A stretch of DNA of 64,000 bases from UBA2033 sp035345875 (GCA_035345875.1 DAORDH010000005.1:124001-188000); one strand, 5' to 3'; counted from the stretch's first letter, positions 55,259-62,797 are shown. Made by a program: numbers and translations. The notes: generated from the sequence alone by a model not told the origin.

Positions 55259-56041
55259 ATGAATCCTTTTAAAGTAGAGAACCAAGAACTAAAAGGCGGA
55301 AAGACTGCCTTCATTGGAATTCAAACGAGTGAGCAAAACACAGTCACTAGAGATCAGATTTTAGAATTACAAAGAATCTTAACAGATTTAGATAAAGATT
55401 CTACAGTTCGAGGAATTGTAATTCACTCAGAGAATGAAAAGTTTTTCTGCAATGGAATGGATGCAAAGCATATTTCCACAACTCCAAAAGATAGACTTGC
55501 AGAAGAGATGGGCGAGATTATAAAATTTTTTGTATTTATGAGTGAGATTTATAAACCGTTAGTCGCTGAGATTTCTGGTTACGCAATGGGAGGAGGAGCT
55601 GTTCTATCCCTTGCTTGTGATTATAGAATGATGCTAACTGGAAAAGCTAGAATTTCTTTTACAGAAGTTTTCTTCGGGCTTCCACTTCCTGGAGTTTTAA
55701 TAGAAAAATGTAAAATGGCAGTTCTTCCGCAACATGTAAATGACGTAATCTATGGAACCAATTACAAAGCAGAAGAAGCAAAAGAAATTGGTTTTATTCA
55801 TGAAATTGCTGATAATAAAGAAGACCTACGGAAACTAACGGTTCGAAAATTGGAAAATTTATACAAGTTTCCTCTCTCTGCTTTCCAAAAAACAAAAGAG
55901 TCCCTGCATTATCATCTCTCTCAATATGCAGATGCACACATGAAAGCACTCGATGCAAATTTCCAAAATCCAGTGATTCAAAAGAATTTAATGGAAGCAA
56001 TGAACGCATTCCAAGAGAAACGAAGACCTAATTTTTCTTGA
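55259..56041 (+). CDS. Enoyl-CoA hydratase/isomerase family protein
   Basis: This 260-residue protein has the crotonase fold. It shows an oxyanion-hole segment FFCNGMDAKHISTTP near 64-78, the second hole region ISGYAMGGGAVLSLACDYRMM near 104-124, and FTEVFFGLPLPGVLIEK near 135-150. The usual catalytic glutamates of hydratases are not all obvious, so it may be an isomerase or other crotonase. Substrates would be acyl-CoA thioesters in fatty acid turnover. It follows the kinase gene by 71 bases and has its own CGGAG ribosome site. Its end is followed by dispersed repeats. Confidence 0.85.
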   Translation: MNPFKVENQELKGGKTAFIGIQTSEQNTVTRDQILELQRILTDLDKDSTVRGIVIHSENEKFFCNGMDAKHISTTPKDRLAEEMGEIIKFFVFMSEIYKPLVAEISGYAMGGGAVLSLACDYRMMLTGKARISFTEVFFGLPLPGVLIEKCKMAVLPQHVNDVIYGTNYKAEEAKEIGFIHEIADNKEDLRKLTVRKLENLYKFPLSAFQKTKESLHYHLSQYADAHMKALDANFQNPVIQKNLMEAMNAFQEKRRPNFS

Positions 56042-56052
56042 GAAGAGTTTTT

Positions 56053-56090
56053 CACCACCGATGAGCACCGATCGCTTCGCGGCACCGATG
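56053..56090. repeat. Dispersed CACCGATGAGCACCGAT repeat, copy 3
   Basis: ACCACCGATGAGCACCGAT followed by CGCTTCGCGGCACCGATGGG lies 11 bases after the enoyl-CoA hydratase-like gene. It carries the core word CCACCGATGAGCAC of copy 1 and, inverted, of copy 2, but it has no complete long palindrome. Confidence 0.6.
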
Positions 56091-56130
56091 GGATTAAGTT
56101 TTTTTCCTATTTATTGTGTTTGAGCATGCG

Positions 56131-56284
56131 ACAGGCGCTCAATACGGTCAACTTAAGAGAAATGAAAAAGAATTAACCACGAAGGGCACAGAGAACACGA
56201 AGAAAAGAGAAGATTTATTATTTATTCACTTCGTGAGTCTTCGTGGTTAAAAATCTTTAAGTTGACAACATTAACAGGCGCCGT
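56131..56284. repeat. Composite palindromic element with ACCACGAAGG-type core, copy 4
   Basis: Nested perfect arms: GTCAACTTAA (56147-56156) with TTAAGTTGAC (56257-56266), and inside them TTAACCACGAAG (56173-56184) with CTTCGTGGTTAA (56239-56250). The flanks carry the direct word ACAGGCGC on both sides (about 56131 and 56274). The whole is about 150 bases, non-coding, and looks like a small non-autonomous repeat element. Confidence 0.65.
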
Positions 56285-56322
56285 GCAAGTCGGTGGCAAT
56301 CTTTGTTATATCGATATTAGGA

Positions 56323-56559
56323 TTATTTTTTTTCTAGACTTGAAACTAACTCTGCTAATTCTTCTTTTAATGATTTGCATTCCTTAATCTAGTTTTTCTT
56401 TTTTTTTAAAGCATTCACTTGATTCACAGAATCTTTTAAATCTTTGATAAATTCGGCTTTTTTATCAGTGATTTTAGTCGTTTTCACAAAGGAAAAATTT
56501 TGTTAGACTTCAATGATGAAATCTGCTTTTTTATCTGGCACGTCAATTAACACTTTCAT
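56323..56559 (-). pseudogene. Broken antitoxin-like small gene
   Basis: Reading leftward from an ATG at 56559, one frame of 79 codons gives a protein-like sequence, MKVLIDVPDKKADFIIEV then QNFSFVKTTKITDKKAEF and DLKDSVNQVNALKKKKN, then IKECKSLKEELAELVSSLEKK. It is interrupted by TAA at codon 19 and TAG at about codon 57. The start MKVLIDVPDKKADF, the DKKAEF-KDLKDSV centre and the KSLKEEL end resemble small antitoxins that precede RelE/ParE-type toxins. No toxin gene follows: the next DNA is the composite repeat. Both stops can be explained by single base changes. It is probably a dead gene fragment left by a lost toxin-antitoxin pair. Confidence 0.55.
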
Positions 56560-56746
56560 AATCTCATTTTAAGTCAAAAGCGATTTCAATCAAGCCTTTT
56601 CTTTCTAGCCCGATCGCTCATTTGCATCCAACTTCTTCCATAATCGTTTTCTATTTCCATCTTACTAGTGAATGGCTTAAAGCTAAAAAGGATTGCGAGT
56701 CTTTTCTAAAAAGATGTTTTCAAACTAAACAGGGGAAATTTTTATT
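56560..56746. other. Remaining intergenic bases
   Basis: 187 bases between the broken gene and the small lipoprotein gene. I see no reading frame, repeat arm or RNA here. Confidence 0.3.
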
Positions 56747-57049
56747 TTAACCATCTGATCCTTCTTCATTTGAGGAACAGAGACTATATACAGTGCCTAA
56801 ATTAAATATTATACTTTCATTTCTCTTTGACAAACATTCGTCTAAAGATTTTGCATTTATACCCTTTACATAATCAGGATTATTACAACTAAAGCGATAG
56901 TCATTTGAATATAATAAATAATACAGTGTGGTTTCGCGAATGCAGTGTTTTTTCTTTTTTTTAGTTTTTGATCCAGTCGGGTAATCTGGATTTTCGCAAT
57001 TTGAAAATAGAACTATAAGAGTAATAAAAACTAATTTCATTCTGCTCAT
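56747..57049 (-). CDS. Small cysteine-rich putative lipoprotein
   Basis: This 100-residue protein has a short signal peptide and lipobox-like LFSNC (MSRMKLVFITLIVLFSNCENPD), so Cys18 would be lipidated. The mature part has a lysine run (KTKKKKKHC) and four further cysteines (CIRET, SCNNPD, ECLSKR, LCSSN), which suggests disulphides in the periplasm. No family is recognised. Its start overlaps (ATGA) the stop of a 33-residue reading frame upstream, which has the only good ribosome site, so the two are likely translated together. The codon pattern is like its neighbours. Confidence 0.55.
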   Translation of the reverse strand: MSRMKLVFITLIVLFSNCENPDYPTGSKTKKKKKHCIRETTLYYLLYSNDYRFSCNNPDYVKGINAKSLDECLSKRNESIIFNLGTVYSLCSSNEEGSDG

Positions 57050-57147
57050 TTACACTTTTGATTTATACATGCTCTTATGAATGAAGCACTCTCAAAGCGG
57101 ATAAACAAGATTATCCACAGTAGTAGTAATAGAATTATTTTTTTCAT
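57046..57147 (-). CDS. 33-residue membrane or leader peptide coupled to the lipoprotein
   Basis: A short frame from the ATG at 57147 encodes MKKIILLLLLWIILFIRFES plus 13 more residues (ending INQKCK) and stops with TGA inside the ATGA overlap of the next gene. A GGAGG site at 57161-57157 lies 9 bases upstream. The peptide is a hydrophobic helix with a basic N-terminus and two Cys near its end. It may be a leader for translational coupling or a truncated relative of the downstream lipoproteins, since the gene at 57909 has the same kind of GGAGG leader. Confidence 0.5.
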   Translation of the reverse strand: MKKIILLLLLWIILFIRFESASFIRACINQKCK

Positions 57148-57156
57148 GTTGTTATT

Positions 57157-57161
57157 CCTCC
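57157..57161 (-). promoter_or_regulatory. Shine-Dalgarno GGAGG of the 33-residue frame
   Basis: GGAGG on the minus strand, 9 bases before the ATG at 57147. The larger lipoprotein frame downstream has no comparable site of its own, which supports coupled translation. Confidence 0.5.
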
Positions 57162-57216
57162 AATTTGTTAAAGGTAAGATTTCTTAGTTTTAAATTTCAT
57201 TCGAATAGAGGTTGTA

Positions 57217-57909
57217 TTAAATGTCTTCTTTGCATAAGACTTCTCCTGCTGAATTCTTGTCACTATCTCTAAAATTATATAAAGCTCTTGCATATAACGC
57301 TTTATTTTCACTTATACTTTCCATTAGCCATGTAACTGCAATATAATTAGACCCTGTATTATAAAAACCTCCTGATAATTCCGACAATAGAGTGCCTAAA
57401 GAATCATCTTTACTAGGCAATTTCCACTTCTTCCCAGCAAAAGTATCCGTTGCACAAGCTTTCGCGGCGGGGCTAATAGCGGGATCTGCTTTGCCGTCTT
57501 TTTCACAGCTTCGATCGTTAGTCGGGCACCATTGCAATTGACTTGCTCCCCAAACTGTATCTTTTGTTCCGGTTCCTTGGCAATCGTTCGGTGCAGATCG
57601 ATACACTTGACCAATCAAACAACGGCGAATTAGGATTGTCTTCTGGCTAATGACTTTATTCCCCAACCAACTATTTGTTTGCAGTAATTGATACGTATAA
57701 TTTAAGGTGCCGTCTTTATTATCTACTACCGTTCCTATTTCTTTTGATCCCCAAGACAAACCAATCAATTCGAGTAATGCAGTTTTATTATCATCATTAC
57801 GTTTTTTTCTTTCTTCTGCATTTGGGTCATTGCATTGGATGAAATGGAATATTAAAAAACTAATCAGTGTGACTTGGCACAGTCGTATTAAGAATTTATT
57901 TGTTTTCAT
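57217..57909 (-). CDS. Putative lipoprotein, DUF1566-like
   Basis: I start this 230-residue protein at the ATG at 57909, because GGAGG lies 9 bases upstream and a lipoprotein signal follows directly (MKTNKFLIRLCQVTLISFLI then FHFIQCNDPN, lipidated Cys near 25). Extending to 58020 would add 37 residues without a ribosome site. The mature part has KDGTLNYTYQLLQTN, an IRRCLIGQVYR segment, WGASQLQWCPTNDRSC and KKWKLPSKDDSLGTLLSEL. The (W/K)LPSKDELxxL-type motif and cysteines recall DUF1566/Lcl C-terminal domains that are frequent in leptospiral lipoproteins. The function is unknown and it is probably surface or periplasmic. Confidence 0.6.
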   Translation of the reverse strand: MKTNKFLIRLCQVTLISFLIFHFIQCNDPNAEERKKRNDDNKTALLELIGLSWGSKEIGTVVDNKDGTLNYTYQLLQTNSWLGNKVISQKTILIRRCLIGQVYRSAPNDCQGTGTKDTVWGASQLQWCPTNDRSCEKDGKADPAISPAAKACATDTFAGKKWKLPSKDDSLGTLLSELSGGFYNTGSNYIAVTWLMESISENKALYARALYNFRDSDKNSAGEVLCKEDI

Positions 57910-58265
57910 ATTGTTTTTCCTCCAAAGGGTAGAACGGTGATGTTGGATTGAAAATGATTTCCTTTCAAATAACAAATGGATACTCGTTAATGTGAATTCG
58001 ATATAAGAATATTTAACCACAGATAGACACGGATGAACACAGATAAGCGCGGATGGTTTTAATAATTATTATTATTTTATCCGTGTCCATCAGTGTTCAA
58101 ACTCAATGTTGCTTACTGTCGGTCGCAACATAATGTGGTAATCTTTTAAATTTTTTGTTACATCGAACTGGCGTTTGTTATTTTGCAAAGAAAACTACTA
58201 ACCTTTAGTAGGATGAAAAGGAATGCCTTACTATGCAAATCTTTTTATTTATAAATAATTCTTTA
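57910..58265. other. Intergenic region with repeat copy 5
   Basis: 356 bases between two leftward genes. It holds the GGAGG site of the lipoprotein gene (57919-57923), a palindromic repeat (58014-58100), and near 58110 the word GTCGCAACATAATG, similar to the CGACATAAT words near 18559-18738. No gene is seen. Confidence 0.4.
58014..58100. repeat. Dispersed ACCACAGAT-type repeat, copy 5, palindromic
   Basis: It begins TTTAACCACAGATAGACACG. GACACGGAT (58026-58034) pairs perfectly with ATCCGTGTC (58079-58087). The words GGATGAACACAGATAA and CCATCAGTGTTC mirror each other imperfectly around it. It is clearly related in layout to copies 1, 2 and 4. Confidence 0.6.
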
Positions 58266-58994
58266 TTATCTATTCAAAAACGTTTTAGAATTTGTATATG
58301 AATGGTGTAGCGCTTGTCGGATGGATTTGTAGATTTCTTTTTCTACGTTTGTATTTCCGATGTAGCGGTTATTTTCTGTTAAACGAAAGTCGACAGGCAT
58401 ACTAATTATAGAAGAATGAATTGGCTTTACAGTAGCGACCAAGTAAAAAAGTTCTTCTATATTGGAATCTCCAATTGGAATACAACCAATCGTGGATGCT
58501 TTTCCATGAATGAAAATATCACCGCCTAACGATTCTCGATTTTCTTCTAAAGCTAATTTTTTATCTAAATCATTTGGATAGCCAACTTTGATAGATAGAT
58601 GAAACTTACTGTTAGGATTTAAACCTTCTATGGAATAAACGCCTTCTGGTATTTGCCTATCGCCTTCTTTTAACTTGGGACCTAAAACTCCGCTGAAGCT
58701 AGTATAAGGATATGTTTTTCTTAAGATAAATTCATCCTTCTCAGTTGCCTTGCTCCATACTTCTAAAATTTGTTTTTCTTTAACAGTGATTAGCCGTATG
58801 CTATGCAAACTATAAAGATCTGGATAGGATTCTAAAAATTCTTTTTCTCTTTCTTCTTTTAGTTTTTCAATGACCATCTCTACAGTTTTTTGCGGATGTA
58901 AAAAAGTATTTATCATAGGTTTAAGAAAATAAATTCCAACAAAGAGTGAGATTGAAAATACAAAAGCGATTAGAAGTTTTGAAGAAGTGTTCAC
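58266..58994 (-). CDS. L,D-transpeptidase (YkuD/ErfK family), membrane-anchored
   Basis: This 242-residue protein has one N-terminal membrane segment (LLIAFVFSISLFVGIYFLKP, about 7-26). A YkuD domain follows (about 60-200) with IRLITVKEKQILEVW, PEGVYSIEGLNP and the catalytic motif GGDIFIHGKASTIGCIPIGD, containing the conserved His and Cys. It is closest to the YafK-like branch. These enzymes form 3-3 cross-links or attach proteins to peptidoglycan in the periplasm. The start overlaps the bestrophin gene by four bases. Together with the TetR gene it forms a leftward three-gene operon. Confidence 0.88.
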   Translation of the reverse strand: MNTSSKLLIAFVFSISLFVGIYFLKPMINTFLHPQKTVEMVIEKLKEEREKEFLESYPDLYSLHSIRLITVKEKQILEVWSKATEKDEFILRKTYPYTSFSGVLGPKLKEGDRQIPEGVYSIEGLNPNSKFHLSIKVGYPNDLDKKLALEENRESLGGDIFIHGKASTIGCIPIGDSNIEELFYLVATVKPIHSSIISMPVDFRLTENNRYIGNTNVEKEIYKSIRQALHHSYTNSKTFLNR

Positions 58995-59854
58995 AACATT
59001 TGAATAATGTCTTTCTCAATTGTGGATGTGATTTTATCAATGGGGAGTGAGATGACATGGTTGCTAAATGGATCTGCGTATAGGTTTGTCATTCGATTTA
59101 CAGTCAAAAAAATAGAACCAATGAGAGACATGATAGGAATGGAGAGATATTCCCAGTGACTGACTTCGCCCCCTAGATCGATATCACCCATAAAAAAGGG
59201 AATGAGCAATACATAGATATAGACCATAACGTTTGTCAGAGACTTGTAGATGCGAGGAAAAGGAGTGTTTAGGATTCGTTCTGCTTTGCCTTGGGTTTCA
59301 TAGAAACGAGAGATGTGTTGCATTAGATCATTTTTATCTAGATCTGTTTTGGTTTTCCAATTTTTTTCGATAGACATAGAAATCTCTTTTAACAATTGAA
59401 CGGCTGGATTGGATTTTTGAGATAAGTCTTTTTCTTTTCCGTCGAGTAGGTGAGAATAGTTTTTTATATTTGAGTTTTGTTTTAATTGGTCTTTGAGTTG
59501 ATGAATGTAGGCTAATAAGAGTTTGCCGATTAAGACTTTTTGGGCATTAGTGTCTTTTGAAAAGTAAGTAACAACCTTTGCGGCAAAGCTTCTAGAAGTA
59601 TTGACTAATTCGCCTAAAATTTTTCTAGCTTCCCACCAGCGATCATAGGCTGTGTTCATTCTAAATCCAAGAAAGAAGGCAAGTGCTAATCCAAAGACAG
59701 TTCCCATTTGTCCTGAGATTTTATAAATATGATCTCCGAATTTTTCTTCCAAGAAAATAATTCCAGAGTAATAGAATAAAGAAAAAAGTAAATAGGGAAT
59801 GGAAAGTTTGGCTAGTTCTAAAAATGCTTTTCTATCATCTGAGGTCATTTTCAT
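58991..59854 (-). CDS. Bestrophin-family ion channel (UPF0187)
   Basis: This 287-residue membrane protein has the bestrophin hallmark block FFLGFRMNTAYDRWWEARKILGELVNTSRSFA (about 60-91), hydrophobic helices near 15-35, 45-65 and 215-260, and an extended C-terminal helical region. Bacterial members form pentameric channels for small ions. It overlaps the TetR gene by 20 bases and the transpeptidase gene by four. An ATG two codons in (MTSDDRK) is an alternative start. A role in envelope ion balance is inferred from the family. Confidence 0.88.
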   Translation of the reverse strand: MKMTSDDRKAFLELAKLSIPYLLFSLFYYSGIIFLEEKFGDHIYKISGQMGTVFGLALAFFLGFRMNTAYDRWWEARKILGELVNTSRSFAAKVVTYFSKDTNAQKVLIGKLLLAYIHQLKDQLKQNSNIKNYSHLLDGKEKDLSQKSNPAVQLLKEISMSIEKNWKTKTDLDKNDLMQHISRFYETQGKAERILNTPFPRIYKSLTNVMVYIYVLLIPFFMGDIDLGGEVSHWEYLSIPIMSLIGSIFLTVNRMTNLYADPFSNHVISLPIDKITSTIEKDIIQML

Positions 59855-60494
59855 TTACCTGTTCTGGATTGATTCTTTTTTTGATTCGACGTTTGGTGAT
59901 GAGAGATCCTCGAAAGATGAGTCGAAGTTGTTTGATGCTTTTTACTTTTAGTTTTTTTCCAGTTGCTTGATCGTTTGGATCTGAATCTAAATAGTCGCCC
60001 GCTAAAGTAAAAGCAGTTGTGACAATGAAGTCTGAGATGAATTCCAATTTAGAAAAAGGCATTCCGGGTCTTTTCATGTCGGAGGCAAGTTCTGATGCGA
60101 TAAACGACATTTCATTTCGAATGGCTTCACGAATTCTTCTACTTCCACCGACGCGCTCTCGTGTGATGAAGCGAAAGAGAAGTCGATTGTTTTTTACATA
60201 GTTAAAAAAAAGTTCAATGGAGACTTGGAGAGCTGTTTTGTATGCTCCTTTCTTTCGTGCGTCGCGTAGGATGACTCTGAGCTTAACGCTCATATCGTCT
60301 ACAAGGGCAAGACCTAATTCTTCGATGTCTTTGAAATGACGATAGAATGCGGCGGGAACGATACCTGCTTCGCCTGCGATTTCTCTGAGGCTGAGTGATC
60401 CGAGGCTTTTGTCCTCACCCATTAACTTAAGAGCCGCCTGAATCAATGTGGTTCTAGTGCGTAGTTTTTGCTGGTATCTTTGATTTAGCTTCAT
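59835..60494 (-). CDS. desT: DesT-like TetR regulator of unsaturated fatty acid genes
   Basis: I start this 219-residue protein at the ATG at 60494 (MKLNQRYQQKLRTRTTLIQAAL), the usual TetR beginning. An upstream TTG would add 29 basic residues and run into the operator. The HTH is LGSLSLREIAGEAGIVPAAFYRHFKDIEELGLALVDD (about 28-64). The C-terminal domain contains FRFITRERVGGSRRIREAIRNEM, a pattern I associate with DesT and FabR. In Pseudomonas aeruginosa DesT senses the saturated/unsaturated acyl-CoA ratio and represses desCB, and here too a desC-desB pair is transcribed divergently. The gene leads an operon with bestrophin and L,D-transpeptidase genes. Confidence 0.8.
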   Translation of the reverse strand: MKLNQRYQQKLRTRTTLIQAALKLMGEDKSLGSLSLREIAGEAGIVPAAFYRHFKDIEELGLALVDDMSVKLRVILRDARKKGAYKTALQVSIELFFNYVKNNRLLFRFITRERVGGSRRIREAIRNEMSFIASELASDMKRPGMPFSKLEFISDFIVTTAFTLAGDYLDSDPNDQATGKKLKVKSIKQLRLIFRGSLITKRRIKKRINPEQVNENDLR

Positions 60495-60544
60495 CTGTTC
60501 TTTTACTTTTTTGGCTCTTTCTGAAAAAAAAAGCTTTTTTTGGC

Positions 60545-60574
60545 TTGACGAAGGAAATAATATATAAATATTAG
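60545..60574 (+). promoter_or_regulatory. Candidate desCB promoter
   Basis: TTGACG at 60545-60550 with TATTAG at 60569-60574 (18 bases) or ATATTA at 60568 (17 bases). The -10 region touches the operator-like palindrome at 60573-60590, so a bound repressor would block polymerase. Confidence 0.45.
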
Positions 60575-60590
60575 TGAACAAGTGTTAACT
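60573..60590. promoter_or_regulatory. DesT/FabR-like operator
   Basis: AGTGAAC, 4 bases, GTTAACT: an 18-base palindrome with one mismatch. From memory it is close to the AGTGAAC-N4-GTTCACT type of site bound by DesT in Pseudomonas. It lies between the divergent desT and desC genes, 18 bases before the desC ATG. Confidence 0.6.
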
Positions 60591-60607
60591 CACTTAAGCG
60601 AGGCGAA

Positions 60608-61687
60608 ATGAAAACTTTTCCATTAAAATACAATAAAATGCAAGAATATAAGGAGTATTTCAATCCTAAAGACTGGATTGAGTTTGTTTTGAGGGAGATA
60701 AACCCAATGTTCTCTACTTCTAAGGTGAAAGGTCGTATTCTAAGTATACATTTAGAAACTGAAACTGCTAGAACTTTCACAATCGAAACGAACCGAAAGA
60801 TCAGTTTTAAGGCAGGTCAATACATTCCTGTGACTGTAGAAGTAAACGGGCGTAGGCTGACTCGTTACTATTCGATTTCTTCTGCTCCAAGCGAAGGTTT
60901 GCTACAAATTACAATTAAACGACAAAAGGATGGGCTTGTTTCTAATTTTATGCATGACCACCTAAGTCTTGGCAGTGTGATTGAGCTGGGAGAAGCAAAG
61001 GGTGAGTTTGTTTTAACGGAAAATCTTCCAGAAAAATTGCTTTTGATTGCAGGTGGAAGTGGAATTACCCCAATCTATTCGATCCTAAAGACTCTTTCTA
61101 AAATGGGTTATACGGGAGAAGCAACTCTTCTTTATTTTTCTAGGTCAAAAGAAGACGTTATTTTCCATGAGGCAATTCAAAATCTAGAAAAGAATAATTC
61201 CTTTTTGAAAACTCATTTTATCTTAACTGATATTGAATCAAATGGATTCCAATTTGGTTTTCTCTCGGAAAAAATGCTAAAGACTTTAGTTCCTGATTTT
61301 GATTTGCGAACAACGTATCTTTGTGGTCCTAAATCTTTACAAGACAGCGTGAAAGATCTGTTACCAAAAGATAAAATTATTTCAGAAAACTTTCAACCAT
61401 TCCTGAAATCATCTGCTAAGAGACATTTAAAAGATGTTTCGGTTACTCTCACTAAATCGCATAGAACGATTTTAGTAAAGGGAGAAAAGAATCTTCTGGA
61501 AGAATTAGAGGATAACGGAATTTATCCGCAAAGTGGTTGTAGAATGGGAATCTGTCATACTTGTGCTTGCACAAAAAAAACTGGAACTGTTACGAATTTA
61601 CAAGAAGGAACTGTCTCTGAAAACAAAGACGAAACAATTCAACTCTGCCTCAGTAGAGCAGAAGAAAATTTAGAATTAGATCTATAA
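60608..61687 (+). CDS. desC: DesC-like ferredoxin-NADP reductase with C-terminal 2Fe-2S domain
   Basis: This 359-residue protein has an N-terminal extension (about 1-45), an FAD domain with RYYSISSAP (about 88-96) and a GLVSNFMHD loop, an NAD(P) domain starting LLLIAGGSGITPIYSIL (about 142-158), and a C-terminal plant-type 2Fe-2S ferredoxin domain. The ferredoxin cysteines are SGCRMGICHTCAC and, further on, LCLS. It can thus pass electrons from NAD(P)H to a desaturase. It stands 18 bases before the TTG and 18 more before the ATG of desB, in the order desC-desB. A single message with control by DesT is the obvious inference. Confidence 0.88.
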   Translation: MKTFPLKYNKMQEYKEYFNPKDWIEFVLREINPMFSTSKVKGRILSIHLETETARTFTIETNRKISFKAGQYIPVTVEVNGRRLTRYYSISSAPSEGLLQITIKRQKDGLVSNFMHDHLSLGSVIELGEAKGEFVLTENLPEKLLLIAGGSGITPIYSILKTLSKMGYTGEATLLYFSRSKEDVIFHEAIQNLEKNNSFLKTHFILTDIESNGFQFGFLSEKMLKTLVPDFDLRTTYLCGPKSLQDSVKDLLPKDKIISENFQPFLKSSAKRHLKDVSVTLTKSHRTILVKGEKNLLEELEDNGIYPQSGCRMGICHTCACTKKTGTVTNLQEGTVSENKDETIQLCLSRAEENLELDL

Positions 61688-61705
61688 TTGAAAAAGGAAA
61701 ATACT

Positions 61706-62797
61706 ATGAATACTAAAAGTAAACCATTAACAAAAGAAGAAATTGAAGCATTTGGTAAAGAACTAGAATCCATTCGAACTGAGGTTCTTGCAAAAGTTGG
61801 TCAAGAAGACGCTGACCACATCCGCCGCATTCAAGCTAGCTACCGCTACAATGAAATCATCGGTCGTCTATTGATTCATTTTAGCCTAGACCCGATCACT
61901 TTCGGTCTTGGAACTAGCTTACTTGCGATTTCTAAAATTTTAAACAATATGGAAATTGGGCATAACGTTATGCATGGTCAATATGATTGGATGAATGATC
62001 CTGAATTTAACTCGAACAAATTCGAATGGGATATTGTATCTGATTCTGCTCAGTGGAAATTTTACCATAACTATATGCATCATACCTATACGAACGTTAT
62101 TGGTAAAGACCATGACTATGGGTATCACTTTACAAGACTTTCTTCTGAACAACCTTGGAAAATCACAAACCTTTTCCAAACGATTGCAAACGTTTACTTG
62201 GCTTTTACTTTCGAATGGGGCGTTGGTGGGCATGGCTATAAAGTTGAATACCTAGAAAAACCTAAAAAACAAAGAACGAAACGAACCTTCCAAGAATACA
62301 AAGATGTTTTTAATAAAAAAGCTGAACTTCAACTTTTTAAAGACTTTGTTTTTTTCCCTTTACTCGGCGGTTTCATGGCTCCTAAAATTTTTATGGGTAA
62401 TCTTTTCGCAAACGTTATCCGTAACTTATGGACTTACTCTATCATCTTCTGTGGTCACTTTACGGAAAACGCAGAAACCTTTACTCCGAAGGACATTGAG
62501 AACGAATCAAAAGCTGAATGGTATCTCAGGCAACTAAAAGGCTCCTCCAACCTAGAAGGCAGTAAACTCTTCTACCTCATGAGCGGACATCTCTCTCACC
62601 AAATTGAACATCATATGTTCCCCGATATCCCCGCGAATCGTTACGAAGAAATTGCTCCCCGTCTACAGGATCTTTGTGAGAAGTATGGTCAGCATTATAA
62701 CACTGGTAGTTTTGTGAGTCAGTTTGCTTCTGTTTGGAAAAGGATTTTTGCCTTCTCTCTTCCAGATCCCTTTGCCGAAAAAGTAATGGCTGCCTAA
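61706..62797 (+). CDS. desB: DesB-like acyl-CoA Delta-9 desaturase
   Basis: I start this 363-residue protein at the ATG at 61706, since AAAAAGGAAAA precedes it by 5-8 bases; the in-frame TTG at 61688 lies upstream of that ribosome site. It has histidine boxes HNVMHGQ (about 92-98), HNYMHHTYTN (about 122-131) with KDHDYGYH following, and HLSHQIEHHMFPDIP (about 298-312). These are the di-iron ligands of the membrane FA_desaturase family. The QIEHHMFP box groups it with front-end/DesB-like enzymes rather than the DesA-like protein at 39813. It would desaturate exogenous or newly made acyl-CoA, with DesC as electron donor. Confidence 0.88.
   Translation: MNTKSKPLTKEEIEAFGKELESIRTEVLAKVGQEDADHIRRIQASYRYNEIIGRLLIHFSLDPITFGLGTSLLAISKILNNMEIGHNVMHGQYDWMNDPEFNSNKFEWDIVSDSAQWKFYHNYMHHTYTNVIGKDHDYGYHFTRLSSEQPWKITNLFQTIANVYLAFTFEWGVGGHGYKVEYLEKPKKQRTKRTFQEYKDVFNKKAELQLFKDFVFFPLLGGFMAPKIFMGNLFANVIRNLWTYSIIFCGHFTENAETFTPKDIENESKAEWYLRQLKGSSNLEGSKLFYLMSGHLSHQIEHHMFPDIPANRYEEIAPRLQDLCEKYGQHYNTGSFVSQFASVWKRIFAFSLPDPFAEKVMAA

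Noticed and set aside
57910..58020. N-terminal extension of the DUF1566-like lipoprotein
   Set aside because: The GGAGG-preceded ATG at 57909 gives a proper lipoprotein signal; the extension would place it internally.
60495..60581. N-terminal extension of the DesT-like regulator from a TTG
   Set aside because: It would overlap the operator and promoter of desC, and the family begins at the ATG at 60494.
61688..61705. TTG start of desB
   Set aside because: It lies upstream of the AAAAAGGAAAA ribosome site that serves the ATG at 61706.
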